Position numbers and translations under genes: made by a program. DNA of 64,000 bases from assembly GCA_018296165.2 (NCBI GenBank), contig JACKQL020000070.1:124001-188000 (forward strand). The letters run 5' to 3'. Below are positions 1 through 11,756 of the stretch, in pieces. Position 1 is the first letter of the stretch. Each line of letters opens with the position of its first letter. The notes beneath the pieces were generated by a model. It was not told the origin of the DNA and did no database searches. It worked only from the letters and a program-made list of their open reading frames with translations. This DNA comes from Termitomyces sp. T153 (Eukaryota > Basidiomycota > Agaricomycetes > Agaricales > Lyophyllaceae).

Positions 1-1039
1 CATGCATGTCTATGCAAAGCAAACTATTTCATTACCTAGATAAAAGCCAATAAGACTAGGTAGGTAGAGTAAGTAAATTATAGGAATGTAAAGTAGGAAT
101 TGCCATACCTCAGTTCTGTGCATGTCTATGCAAAGCAAACTGAAGTATGACAAGCAAGGAAAACATATTTAAAGTAGTGTAGCCAAACACATGTAATGAA
201 GCTACACTAATGCATGATGAATTCATTGCCAGACATGCTTATTGTCTGACACCATGGAGGTCAGATCACTTTTGTTGAGTGGAGGACAAATATTGAGTCC
301 CTGACAATTTGCATGCTGCCTACTGACATTAGATGCCTATACATACACTTTTCTCATTCAGTATATTTGATTGTGCTGAGCATGAGGCAACTATGACATC
401 ATCCATGATAAATGTGAATGCCAAGACCTTTGAGTATTAACTTTGATTGCAGTTATTTTGCTTCTATGTTAATAACAGAGCAAGGAGCAGGCTTATCTTT
501 GGTATGTAAGTCTGGGGCATGGGGCCTATGACCTGTTGCAGCAAGTTTTGTGCAGGAGTGACAGACTGAGTCTGAAGGAATATGTGAGTCTGAAATAGCC
601 AGCATGGTGACTTGGCAAGAAAATCTGGGTGTCTGTAGATTCACAATAAGAAACCACAGAAACCAGGACAGAGAAAATAACCTATGTATCATGTGATATC
701 TAAGTAATGGGGCAGGAGAAGTGATTGTGGCACTCTCACCACTGTAACTGCAGCACAAGCTTAGGACCCAACTGGTTATATGCATGAGCCAATTTCTCAG
801 TATTGTCTGGGTCAGAAAATTTGACTCTGAATTTTTGGCTACTCATGAAAACTCAGAGAAAAATCATGGAAAATAGCACAATCAACTCCATTTGGTGGGC
901 TGAACCTTGTTGTGTATATATTAAGGACTTTCTATGTGCTAATCAGACATAAAAAAATCTTTTTTTTTTGCTATAAATGAAAATCTAGCAGAGTATAATT
1001 GCAAATCAAAAGTTCTTGTTGTGCTCCTACCTTTGTACT

Positions 1040-1650
1040 TAGTTGTTATGAGGCCTCCTAAAAGAAACAAAGGAGGAACAGTACAGGTCTATGGAATCAG
1101 CCTAAGGCTTTATACCACAATTGATGAAGCAGTCACTCAGGCTTCAGAAATGCCTCTGGCAGACCCAAACTAGACAGCATATTCTCAAAGAATGTGGGTT
1201 CAATGTGACTGGAATGAAACAAAGTGTTCACTTGTCTGCCCTTTTGAGAACACCAATTGCTGCATTGCTCACCTTCTCAGCAAACAAGACAGCTTTGCAA
1301 ATTAAATCTCAATCTTGGAGACTGTGATCAAGGAGGCTGGACATGAATGTCTATTCCTACCAAATTCTCATTGTGAGTTGAATTCTATTGAAATAGTCAG
1401 TCTTCCTTTATGTTTATAACCTAATCAGTTTACAGTACTGGGAATGAGTAAAGTATTGCTATCATCAATTTCCAAAACCAATTTGAAGATGCAAAGAAAG
1501 CAGCATTCAATGCACTTGATGCTTGTCCAGTTGATGTCATTCAATGCTTCATGAACCATTTTTGGCAATTGCATATCAGGTTGGGCTGACAGGGGCAGTG
1601 GTGTGGGCTGCTTAGAAGCAGAAAGTGCATAGAACTATGTTCCAAAGTGC
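1040..1650 (+). pseudogene. Relic of a DDE-type transposase (C-terminal part)
   Basis: Reading across frames and stops on the plus strand gives a string of fragments resembling the C-terminal half of a DDE-superfamily transposase common in basidiomycetes. I recognise a segment around 1,275-1,400 reading like AHLLSKQDSFAN followed by VIKEAGHECLFLPNSHCELN, where the family normally has an HCELNFIE-type block containing the last catalytic acid, and near 1,565-1,600 a piece like AYQVGLTGAVVWAA matching the usual MDAYxxGLxxxxAAWA ending. The frame is broken by stops and shifts, so the copy is dead. The family assignment rests on these short motifs and is an inference. Confidence 0.5.
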
Positions 1651-1927
1651 AATGATGCATCTTGTATCCATAAATCAGACAATATATTCTGTATACTTTA
1701 GCTTGAGAATTTGACCAAGAAATGTCATAGGAAAAATTCTGGAGGTGTGTTTTTTGATGTCTTTCTATGCCCTGAGTTCTGGCTTGTTTGATCACTACCA
1801 AAGTTGTTGTGTTTGGTTGTCCACAACTGTAGTATGTACAGATTTAGGTGTTCAAAGAAGAAGGGAGTGGGATTGTTGAGAAACAAAAGGACAAGTTACT
1901 ATATCATATATACATCTCAAGGCCAAT

Positions 1928-2033
1928 TCTTTGTTTGGGAGTTAAATCCCACTTTCATGTATATCCACTGTCAAATTTGCAGTAGCAATATGACTGGCAC
2001 ATGAACAGAGTCTGACTGGTACACTAGCAAAGA
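1928..2033 (-). pseudogene. Decayed tRNA-Asp copy
   Basis: On the minus strand this segment keeps the outline of the intact tRNA-Asp 95 bp downstream: TCTTTGC at the 5' end, a nearly complementary CAAAGA at the 3' end, a CCAGTCAT stretch at the anticodon, and a T-arm reading TGGGATTTAACTCCCA. In that arm the invariant TTCGACT has become TTTAACT, a CpG to TpA change. The intron or loop region is expanded, so the copy is about 24 nt longer than the intact gene. It should not fold as a functional tRNA. Confidence 0.6.
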
Positions 2034-2127
2034 TTGGGTGTTGTGCAAGGGGTAAACAAGTACAAGTGCTCGACATACAAGAGAAACTTACAAAGAAGGG
2101 GAAAAAAAGTCACCAAAGGGTCAGCAT

Positions 2128-2209
2128 CTCTTTGCCTGGGAGTCGAACCCAGCTTTCGCGCGGATGAAACCATGACAGGCGCGTGTACTAACCGATATAC
2201 TAGCAAAGA
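2128..2209 (-). tRNA. tRNA-Asp (GTC) with a 10-nt intron
   Basis: Read on the minus strand, the 5' TCTTTGC pairs perfectly with the 3' GCAAAGA to form a 7-bp acceptor stem, followed by discriminator G, as expected for tRNA-Asp. The D-arm contains ATCGGTTAGT. The anticodon stem CGCGC/GCGCG encloses the loop CTGTCAC with anticodon GTC, provided a 10-nt intron (TGGTTTCATC) is removed one base 3' of the anticodon, the canonical position. The T-arm is CTGGG-TTCGACT-CCCAG. Mature length is 72 nt. It lies about 200 bp upstream of, and divergent from, the cyclin gene. Confidence 0.93.
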
Positions 2210-2404
2210 ATGTTGGAAGAACACGATTGTGGTAGGCTATCAGGAGAACTAGCACGTTCATTGGATGATTACCAGGTACTCTGGGTAAAGACGGAAGCAG
2301 ACGAACGTGCTTCGGCCACGTGCGAAGAGCGTTTATGCGGGTAAACAGTGACAAACGGAGAAAAGAGGCATCATCTGCTTCGAAAGCGATTTCTTTTTGC
2401 GACG

Positions 2405-4154
2405 ATGCTGGCCGTTGCCCAGGCCTTCAATCCCCGGCCCCGTCTCCTCCCGTCCTCATCGTCGTCGTCGTCGTCGTCGTCGTCGACCTCGACGTCCTCC
2501 TCGTACCGCAGACCCCCCGCACGGACCCCCACCACGTCGTCCTCGTCGTCGTCCTCGTCGTCCGCACCCTCGCGCCCGCCAGTCCACGTCCACATACGCA
2601 CACGTCCACCAACGCCGCCCCCGCCCTCGCCGTCCCCAGCAGTGGCCTCGCCCTCATCGCCCCCACCCGCCGTCGACATCCATTCCTATCACTCTCCAGA
2701 CCTCCTGCGGCTCCTCGCATCTCTCCTCACCCAGATCGCAGCCACGAACGACTCGCTCTCGCCCCTCCCATCGCCCCCGTCCTCGCCAACCGCTGCGCTG
2801 TATCATCAAGATCCCGCGCCTAATACACACACAGCCCTCTGGCCGACCCTGACAACTGCGTCGAGGGTAGCACTCACCACTCCGGCTGCGACACTCACTT
2901 TTCATGCACGTAATGTCCCTACGATATCGCTTGAGGCGTATCTGTTGAGGATCTTGAAGTATTGTCCGACGACGAACGAGGTGTTCCTTGCGCTGTTGGT
3001 GTATTTTGATCGGATGAGCAAGTTGAGTGCCGACGCGGTGGGACGAAGCTTCGTTATCGATTCGTATAATATACATCGTCTGGTTATTGCTGGTGTCACT
3101 GTTGCCAGTAAATTCTTCAGCGATGTGTTTTATACAAACTCCCGCTATGCAAAGGTATAGTATAGTCTGCGTTTTTTTTATCCAGAAAAAACACTAATGT
3201 CAATGCTGATCTCTTTAACAGGTCGGCGGACTCCCACTCGCCGAGCTCAACCAACTCGAACTCCAATTCCTCCTCCTCAACGACTTCCGCCTCGTCATCT
3301 CCACCGCAGAAATGCAGCGCTACGCCGAGCAACTCATCCTCTTCTCCACCTCCCAATCACCATCCACCTCCCCATCCCCTTCTGCGTCCCCACCACTCCC
3401 TTCACCCTCACCATCACCTCTATCACCCCACCGCCACGGTGTAAACGGCTCATCACATACGCCTTCGGGCCCTAACCATCATCACAACCAGCCACCAACC
3501 CACCCACACCCACACCCCCACCACGTCTCATTTCAATCCACCTCATCTACATCCTCGCGCTACAGATCCCGAACTACTCCCTCTGCCCCTTCCTCTTCCT
3601 CTTCCTCTTACTCTGCGGATCCTGAACCCGACCCAGAAACAGAAACGGAAACAGAGACGGAGGATACAGAGGCAGACACGTCGACGACGGACGACGAGCC
3701 TACGATCCGGCCTGGGAGGAGTGTCGGGTCTACGTCTGATGCGGGGAGTGTTTGTTCTGTTGATGTTGATGTTGATGCGGAGGTTGATGTTGATGCGGAT
3801 GCGGATGTGGGTGTGGGTGCGGGTGCGGAGGATGTGGAGGATGTGGGGGTGCGCACGCCCGCGCAGCCAAGGCCGAGGAGACGAACGAGTAGTTTGGGGA
3901 GTGGGATGTGGGATACGGGTGATGAGGGGGGTGATGAGGATGGGGGTGGGTGGAGTAGTGATGAGCGTGAGGGGGAGGGAGAGGAGGATTATGATTGTGA
4001 GTGGGATCATGGGCAGGAGGAGCAGGAGCGTGGGTCGGAGGGGGATAAGGGAGTTGGGGGGAGGGTGAGGAGGAGCAGTGCGGGGAGTGTGAGGGGTCGT
4101 GTTAGGAAGAGAGTCAAGGGGGAGGGGGGTGATCAGGTTATGAAGAGCCCGTGA
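2405..4154 (+). CDS. PHO80-like cyclin (partner of a PHO85-type kinase)
   Basis: Two exons, 2405-3154 and 3222-4154, joined by a 67-bp GT-AG intron at a codon boundary, encode about 560 residues. The cyclin box spans roughly residues 175-275: a helix with YLLRILKYCP, then LVYFDRMSKL, then HRLVIAGVTVASKFF, and after the splice LPLAELNQLELQFLLLNDF. This is the signature of the PHO80/PCL cyclin family, which activates PHO85 kinases in phosphate, glycogen and morphogenesis control. The N-terminal 150 residues are Ser/Pro-rich, encoded partly by TCG and TCC repeats (2455-2580). The C-terminal 250 residues are Ser-rich, then acidic (Glu-Thr and Asp-Val repeats at 3640-3850), and probably disordered. 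An in-frame ATG at 2348 would add 19 residues; I chose 2405 because family similarity gives no support for the extension. The box is certain; the tail is unusual in length. Confidence 0.92.
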
Positions 4155-5287
4155 GGTGTTTGGTCGGTCTGCATGGATGTTGCTCTAGTTCTTTTCTTTT
4201 TTTCTTGTTTATCTTTTTCGTTCAAGTTCAGTTTAGTTTAATAATCTCTTTTTTCTTTTGTGTAATGTAGTATAAATGATATGCAGGTGCAGTAAGAGCA
4301 TGGTCTATATGTCGGTGGATTGTATTCTGTATCTTTTTATTTTTTTAGTTCTTTTCCTCCCGTGTGCTGGTGTTTCGAATTATGCGGAAGCATGTAGATT
4401 GAAGTTATTCCATAGTCATCGATATCTGCTTCCCTTACAACTTCGCGACGTAACCCTCGCCTACCATAAAAGCCACGCTCACTCTGCGAGGAAAATTCCA
4501 ATACCAGACACTACAATACAACTATAAGCCAAATTCATACATTCATTCAGTCATTCATTCGATATCTGCTCGCGGAGTTTGAATATCTATATATAGATGC
4601 TGAGTTTACTGACATAAAGCTTCTGTCTGTTACGTATATACGTACGTGTACGGTTGTGTCAATTTTAGGTTGAACGGCTGCCTCCGCAGCTCTGAACGGT
4701 CGAAGTTTACGGAAGAACAGGACATCGAGTTGAGCGCGTATCGGCCGCCGTAGGCGACCTCTTTTTCATTTTGATGAGGCGACGTGATAGGGCTATTTAC
4801 TGTATCCTAGTCAAAGGTAGTAACAAGGGTGAGGTGGGAGGGTACGAGAAGAGGACTGTACGACTGAAACGAATTGAGTCCTAATATCGAAATTGACTAG
4901 TAAGCTGGCTGGTACTCGCGAACGTACTGCGTTCGGCTTACGGTGAAAACGAACCTCGTTAGGTATAATCCACCTTGGATAGCGAGTTCGTTATGAGTCT
5001 GCAGTGACTTCAATAAGTTCAACTTATTGAATGAGGGAATCATACTTCCGAAGGTAGTGATGCTTGAGTAAAAGAATAATCACTACTCTGCGAAAAGGAG
5101 AGACTGGTGAGGTACTGTGATAGAGCGACGGGGCGCTCACCTGAACGACGGGTGGTGGTGGTATGAAAGCAAGACCGTTGTACTGATGAAACATGCAAGG
5201 CCGTTGCAGACAAAAATCAAATGAGACCATCAGGCCCCTACTGCTCTTGACCCAGCATCAGCCAAACAATGGCACTGGGCCGAGAAC
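4155..5287. other. Intergenic region after the cyclin gene
   Basis: The first 130 bp are T-rich and probably form the cyclin 3' untranslated region. The rest is ordinary CpG-containing DNA. I see no coding frame with family similarity and no RNA gene. Confidence 0.6.
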
Positions 5288-5445
5288 GGCCGTCGATCTC
5301 ACTTAAGGTGAATGAAAGAATGTATTGCGGTGTGGAGCTTGCCATGCAGAGGCCTCCGAAGGCCGTCGATCTCACTTAAGGTGAATGAAAGAATGTATTG
5401 TGGTGTGGAGCGTGGTGTGGAGCTTGCCGCGCAGAGGCCTCCGAA
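5288..5445. repeat. 73-bp unit duplicated in tandem
   Basis: The unit at 5288-5360 begins GGCCGTCGATCTCACTTAAG and ends GGCCTCCGAA. It is repeated immediately at 5361-5445 with only a few changes, one being a 12-bp internal duplication of the GGTGTGGAGC motif. It has no coding meaning that I can see; the open frames through it arise from the repeat itself. Confidence 0.85.
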
Positions 5446-6914
5446 AACGCTCCTTACCCCCGGAACCCGCGTTTACGGTCGATCTCCCAACAACCCACCG
5501 GACCACCGGTCCTCAGAAGAAATGGAAGTTCCAAGGGTTGTTCCAGTCCAATACCTTTCAAGAATAATAGCCAGTAAATAGGCAGTAGATAAATGAAAAA
5601 TTGAACATTCTGTCTGGTCAGACAGCAGGTGTGTGTCATATTGTTTCTATGGTGAGTTTTCGTAGGTTTTCATGCTTCTACATTATGTACAAAACACTCA
5701 AAGGAATTTCCACAATGAATGTCCTCACAAGCTGGGCCGTGCCGCAGGCCTCCGGACCAGATCGTCGGCCTGTCAGACAGTGGGAGTGTGCTATATCGTC
5801 GTACGTTTTCATGCTTCTATGCACAATTGAAACACTTACTGAAATGGCATACGAAGGGACAATCCGTCTCTCCACCCGTCAAAGCCTGGTTGCAACAAGT
5901 TGATTGGGGTTCTTAGTCCGAGTTACAAGTCACAGATAGTGATTAATATAAGCTATTGAACCGTATATTTCCAAGTTGGGAAGTGTAGTATTCGTATTCT
6001 ATGAGCCTTGATCCCAGTAGTAGGAAGGTTTCGAGGTGTTCCTAATTGTGTATTGATTTGTGAGTCATTTGCTAGATTGACGGTGTTTTCAAGACTTACG
6101 TGTGCGCTTGTAGGTCAAATAGACACATGATTCCATCTGAGTTTATGGGCAATTGTTGAAGCTAAGTCTGGCCCGTAGTATACACGAGTAAGCCACAATA
6201 TAAGGAAATTTAGAATACTTCGTTATGTAATGTGATGTATTCTGGCAAAAAACAAAAGAAAAATATATGTATTGGGGAAAGAACCGCATGGTGCAAGTTC
6301 AGAGCAGTGATTACTCGTCACGGCTATGGTTACCATTCCCCCAGTCACTGATCCGCTTGTCTACCAACGCTTCTGCAGGTCAAAATTTGGCCCTGACCCT
6401 GTGGGCCAACCGTAATACCATATACATACATATGCACTTGCGAGGGCTTCTATTTATCTACTTACATATACGTGTCGATCGTGCATACTTCTATAAATAA
6501 CTTTCATTTCCAAGTTAGGAAGTACGAGTGCCACAATTGAAAGTTTGATATGGTCACAGTCTGCAAAATTGCTCAAGAACCTGTTGTTCCCCGGAGCCTT
6601 TATCGGTGATAACATACATAGAGCTCACCGGTTTGTTATGACGACATCAGCAATGCGCTGAATTTGGGTAGTTATTGCACAATCACGACCTTTGCTACCA
6701 CGCGTTTTCAACTCTTGGAACCTTTAAGCTCATACGCACGCGCTATTGGGAAGGTTTTTGAAATCATATTCGAGTATAATATGGAGAAGCGGTAGATAAG
6801 GAATAAATTCAAGAGGCCGGGAAGGCGGTCTTTAGGGGTGTACCTGAATTTATTAGATTGTACATGGGATTACTATGCTAGCGCTACTCTGCTTTCTCTG
6901 TTCCTCTCTTGCAC
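5446..6914. other. Intergenic region with weak internal duplications
   Basis: The phrase TTTTCATGCTTCTA recurs near 5668 and 5807 within imperfectly duplicated stretches, each preceded by a CTGTC-rich run (near 5612 and 5777). The phrase TCCAAGTTNGGAAGT recurs near 5970 and 6510. No gene is recognisable. Confidence 0.5.
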
Positions 6915-7578
6915 TTAAATCACACCCAAGAACGCCCCGATCTGGGTACGACGCTGGTCCACTGTTGGGTTCCCCGGGAGTGGCGGGAGTTTTAGTGTTC
7001 GAGCTGTGACGATACAATCCGACTCTGGAAGGGGGGGATTTTGGAAGTGAAATATGTGAGGATGTATTACAGAGTGGAGATGCAAATCATACCGAGGAGG
7101 TTGAAAATATCTCTTTTGAGGATCGGCATGTTTTTGACTATTTGCACGTCCGGGGGATATTGGAGAGGAGAGTTGAATGGCATCCTGGAGTTGCTAAGTT
7201 GGATGGGTATACGTTTGAGGCTGGCATAGTAAGTATAAGTCGAGGATGGTACGGTTTGTTAGTGGGATAACTCACCATTCTTCGGCGGCACTAAGACGTG
7301 TCTCGAGCCCTGCGAGCTCGTGTTTGATATAAGTTTGTATGTCTGCCTGTGTTGCTGTTATTGTCGCCTGAGTACTTTCTATAATGGCGTTCTGAGCCGT
7401 TGTAAGGAGGGCCTGTATAAGATTAATCTCGTTGGGTCCATGTATGGGCCAGTACAGGCTGGATTTTAGTGCTTACCTGCAGGTCCTCGATAGTTAATTG
7501 TACTACTGTATCCGGAGAGGCTGAGCTTTGACCAAGTTGAACATCACTAGTGGGGTTTCGAGCAGATGCTTGATTCAT
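6915..7578 (-). CDS. Small four-exon coiled-coil protein, copy A (uncharacterised family)
   Basis: Minus-strand exons 7477-7578, 7276-7412, 7093-7220 and 6915-7024 are joined by three GT-AG introns and encode 158 residues. Residues 1-34 are polar (Ser/Gln). Residues 35-79 form an Ala/Thr/Gln-rich amphipathic helix ending in a block like YIKHELAGLETRLSAAEEW, a likely coiled coil. Exon 3 carries CLKRIPIQLSNSRMPFNSPL followed by YPP. Exon 4 ends in a Leu/Pro-rich tail, LKLPPLPGNPTVDQRRTQIG then AFLGVI. The paralogue at 50.4-51.1 kb has the same splice phases and identical lengths for exons 2, 3 and 4 (137, 128, 110 nt), which is strong evidence that both models are real. I recall similar uncharacterised proteins from Agaricomycetes; their function is unknown to me. 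A start 60 bp upstream (7638) is possible but not shared with the paralogue. Confidence 0.82.
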
Positions 7579-8891
7579 AATGTAGTTATGCGAGTTGGGA
7601 TGGGGTAGGATGTGGTGAATGAACGTTTGAACCTTCAAAATGGTGAGTTCGTCTTTTGACCTCCCAGAGGTTGACAGTTAGACTGATGATGTACGAAGTT
7701 AAATGAGGGTATCAAAGGAACATCCGGCTTTGTCGATGTTCTAGGAGTTCTATATTTGTCAACAGGAAGGGTCTATCTACATACCTCGGTCCGGGAAGTA
7801 TGTCCTATCGCCGATTAGCCGATTTCTGAGGCAAAGACAAGGTTCAAATTTTTTTCGGAAATCTCAGTCAAAACGCACAGATGAATTATGATCAAGTATT
7901 TATCTAATGGGAGTACCAAGTGACACTATTTACGTCAGCTGGCAGTGGAATGTAAGTACCCTCTTGGTTCAAGCATAATAAAAACAAAACAGAGGCACAG
8001 CCAACTGAACAAGGAAGGAAATCGGTCCAGAACATTGTTTGGGGGTGGACAGGGGAAATGACTCAAGGACACATTTTAATTTACAGGCGGTAATGGTTTC
8101 ATCAACAACCTTATTTTTTTTTTGGTGGTTCTATCGACCACTAGGTACAAAGCAACCTTATTTCCGATTCAATTGGACCCACGATTCGAATCAAGCGATT
8201 GTCCTATTGTATAGGTTGGTAGATTTCCCTGTACATTGTTAATTGTCTTTGCCTTCGGAAGGGCTAGGATCCAGTGATACATATTCGAGGGTAGTGCTGT
8301 CACTTTATCATATTCCACTGCCACGAGTCAGTCTTCGGTTTAGGAAGCTTCCTGTATTTTAATTCCTGTGGACACACGCATCGATTTGAAATCATAATAA
8401 GCCTCACATGCGCCTGAAATTACTGCCCAAAATTAAAGTTTGACACATGAGGTCGGATTTTTTTAAGGTTTGTGGTTTAGACGGACTACTCATATTCCAA
8501 ATATGAATATCAGATTATCCGGCACGGGCCCGGCATTAGGGCAAGTCGTAATGACAGATCAACTGGGGGTAGTAAGAGGGTCCAGACCTATTCCACGCAG
8601 CTTTCAACTGAGTTTTTTATTGATAAGCTGAACCTTCTTTGCTCCCTGGCGCTTGTTGAATTCGTTCGGCCACAATTTTATGGAATTTGACTGATGAAAG
8701 TCTCGGAAGACAGTCCAGCCCATATTCTTTTTTTTCATCAATAAGCATATTTTTTATGCTCATACTCGCTGTACTACTGTACTTATTATGGAAAAAGTCC
8801 GACAAATCATGAGGTTTATGTTGTAAAATTTCTGCGCACACCTCGTGGGCTTCAACCCACCAATATCTTCACCCAAGTACAATAACCCATA
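7579..8891. other. Intergenic region
   Basis: CpG-containing DNA with no recognisable gene. An open frame of 74 codons on the minus strand at 8617-8841 has no known motif and no paralogue, so I do not call it. Confidence 0.5.
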
Positions 8892-8969
8892 GTACACAGG
8901 CTACCTGGACCATACAAGTACACAGGCTATCTGGACTATACAAGTACATAGGCTATCTGGACTATACAA
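8892..8969. repeat. 26-bp tandem repeat, three copies
   Basis: Three consecutive 26-bp units start at 8892, 8918 and 8944, each of the form GTACAYAGGCTAYCTGGAYY followed by ATACAA. They differ only by C/T transitions. The array sits at the left shoulder of the transposon block, where CpG begins to disappear. Confidence 0.9.
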
Positions 8970-9508
8970 TGCGTTATCAATCTTATATCTTCTGTGATCC
9001 TCCATCTCACCAGTGCTGGAGATTAGACCACCTTCTAAGACTTCTGGACCCTAGTCAAATTTCATTAAAATTGTGGCTGAACAGACTCTTAGTGGCTAGC
9101 TCAACCTTTTCTCCAACACAAGTATGGCAATCTGGACATGATGCATGGTAATCTGCATCAATGACAACATTTGCCTCATTGACCTCAGACTAATCGGAAT
9201 CAAGTTAGTGACTGATCCCCGACTCTCTTAAGTAACGAGAGAGGGTCATATGACGAATGGCCTTTTGCCCCTGCCAACCATGATTTAGGTCACGTGATAT
9301 ATAATCCAGCTTCTCAAACATTTTGGATTGTTCTCAATATAATTCAAACATTCAATTGCTTGAAATACACGTCACCCTTGCTCTGACAATCTCTGTGAAA
9401 AATGGTGTACTTATTGTTCTTCACACCTCTACCCTTAAAACAGTCTTCACTACTGTTTGTATTTATTACTCTCAGTCTTTACAACTTTCAGTCTATATGA
9501 CACTCTGT

Positions 9509-9700
9509 CTTTGTGACACCTCTTGGAAACATTAGCTATACTTGAGGCATTACTAAAGTGGGAAGACAAATTGATGGGATACAATATCCACATCATTACA
9601 GACCACAAAGCTAATTTCTTCAACTGAGTGAATTTGCTAACAACAGATAGAACCAACAACACTGGACTGAGCTACTACCATAGCAAATAGCCCCATGTAG
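9509..9700 (+). pseudogene. Fragment of a Ty3/Gypsy RNase H (family W)
   Basis: On the plus strand the frame reads ILEALLKWEDKLMGYNIHII then TDHKANFF, which matches the Ty3 RNase H block (LLAxxxALKKWxxxLxGxxxxVxTDHKxLxxF). It is cut on both sides and interrupted by stops. It resembles, in the opposite orientation, the fragment at 24.4-25.1 kb. This marks the left end of the retrotransposon block. Confidence 0.7.
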
Positions 9701-11756
9701 GCTGTTTGAGCATGTGGCATAGTTTGAGCTAGTGCTGACCCAGAACATAACCAAAGACCAATTGTCAGTGTACTCTGAGTGATGCATTGATGGCCACACT
9801 TGAATACAGGTTATGGGAAGCTGGATGGCCATGGTGCAGAATGTACTGCAACCACAAATCAATTCAAAATGCCAGTTGAGTGGGACTTGAGTAATTCCTA
9901 CTCCCTGGGTATTATTGTGTGTATGGCCCAGCATGGCCAACAAACAAGATGGGAGGGGGACTGCTGTCCAATAGCAGTCCCCTTTTGGCAGCTGAGTTTC
10001 TAATTCAGCAGGGGTCAGCTCCAGCACTCAATGCATAGTGTGATCTCTGGTGTTGTCAAGAGGTATCTTGTGGAACTCCTATAGTAGGAGAGCAGCATGA
10101 ACCTGCTCCTGCATTGTAATGTGAGCATGTTGCTCACTGATGATCTGAGTCATCAGCTGTAGCTGCTCCAGATTCATGGGCATCTCTTGAGGAGCCCATT
10201 GATATAGATGCTTGTAATGCAGGGACAGATTAGACATCCCTGCCATCTCACTCATGCAGGCAAAGATGGCCTCATTTACAACAAAGGCTGCATTTGCTGT
10301 AGGAGACCAATAGTAGTTGGGGTGCAACATACCCTGGTAGTCATTGTGGTGCTAATAGCACTCACACATCAGTGTGGTCTTCCAGCCATCTGGAAGGCAG
10401 CCAGGCACTGTGTCATTCACTCATTTTAGGCCCAAGATGGACCTCTCTGATTAGTGTTATGTTTCTTTTTTTGACAATGCTGTGCATTGTTGTCATCAGA
10501 GTTGCTCTTTAAGATTTTTTTCTTGGACAGTAACATCATCCTCATTATTGCTCCCTGAGTCTGAAGCAGCAGTTGTGCCTGCTGCAGCCTGGGAAGCTTG
10601 CTCCCAAGTGACAAAGTATTCTTCTTCATGCAGGTCTTGGTGCACTGTTAAAATGTGCATCTGGGACAAGGAGGATGGGATTGTATTGGTCTCTGGTTTG
10701 AGCATCTTGATTTTTTCCTCCCCAGCATCCATGGGCACATTTGTTGTATAACAACAACCACCAGGTCACCAGTAGTTTGAGTCACAGGTTACAACATGGC
10801 TGAGCCAGCCTTAGCAACTACTGGCTTCAAGGGGCCAGCCATAGGAGTGGGCACTCCAAAGTTGGAGTGCATGTCTATTGACTGGCCCTCACTAGCCAGG
10901 ACTAGGTCATTGGAGGACACTAGTGGTGCCCTTTGAGTTAAGGAAACCTTGATAAGTCTAGAAGGCTCTGTATGTGCCTTCTTTGGCTCTGGGAGTTGAG
11001 GAGGAGATGCTACCCACTTTCCTTTGCCCAGTGCAGACCAGAAGAGGTCTGAGTGGGCCTTTTCCCTTTGTGATCTTATGATGTCAAGTTTGAGATAATG
11101 TCAATTGCATAACTGGGTTCTTGAGGACATCAGCTCCAATGTCCCCTGGTACTCTGGCATTGTGCAACCACTAGAGCAGCTGAGTGAGCTGTTCATCTGC
11201 TGAGGTGGAAGGCTCAGGCTCTTGAGCTTTGCCCTTGCCCTTCTCTTTAGCAGAGAAGAGAAGTGCTGTTCAACCATTTTCCAGTCAGTTGATGTGGAGG
11301 ACTCAGTCCATTTGGTGATACAGAAGGCAATGGCACAATTGCCTTCCCCTTGCTTTTATTTTTGGCAGGGTTGGCCACTGGGCACCCTGACATACTTGAC
11401 AAAGATGAAGGTGCATTTATAGGATGCACTGTAGCTGGTGCAGGCAGGTTTGTCTGTCAGCAAGGGGCTAACAGCTCTATCAGCACTGTAATGGATGCTG
11501 GTCCACTGTTATCCACATCCATTGTATGTGGAGATAGTGGGGCAGAAATTTCTGCCTGTACAGACATGATGGTAGGTCAACATTGACTTGCCATGCCCAT
11601 TGCTTGGCTGGGTCCAGCCACTGCAATTGGGGCCACAGAAAGCTGTGGCACCATATACTGTTGGAGTTCCTGCAACTACACAAGCTGTGCAGCCACAGAA
11701 TATCCAAAATTCACTGGTGGGAGCACCTACAGCCCCCCATGCCCTCTCTCCATACC
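9701..11756. repeat. CpG-free repetitive DNA of unresolved origin
   Basis: Nearly devoid of CpG, with many short interrupted frames on both strands. The minus strand around 10,080-10,740 encodes Gln/Glu-rich, possibly coiled-coil pieces that could be a decayed Gag, but I find no zinc knuckle or capsid motif. It is the left flank of the LTR element starting at 11,757 and may be the older element into which that one inserted. Confidence 0.45.

Larger units (their letters stand above)
1..2060. repeat. CpG-depleted repeat block at the left edge
   Basis: I find essentially no CpG dinucleotide from the first base to about 2,065, while TpG and CpA are common. CpG returns abruptly just before the intact tRNA gene. 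This is the composition seen in methylated, decayed transposons elsewhere in the window. The block holds a transposase relic and a decayed tRNA-Asp copy, listed separately. I see no intact gene here; the short open frames are interrupted and have no recognisable start or family. Confidence 0.75.

Noticed and set aside
453..785. 110-codon frame on the minus strand near the left edge
   Set aside because: Lies in CpG-free repeat DNA, has no family motif, and is of a length expected by chance in stop-poor decayed sequence.
2371..2852. Several long frames on both strands over the cyclin N-terminus (Arg/Pro-rich or Asp-rich)
   Set aside because: They are shadows of the TCG/TCC repeats in the cyclin frame, and only that frame continues into the cyclin box.
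3543..4068. Long Ile/Thr/Arg-rich and Met/Arg/Val-rich frames opposite and beside the cyclin tail
   Set aside because: Produced by the acidic repeats of the real frame; no independent start context or family.
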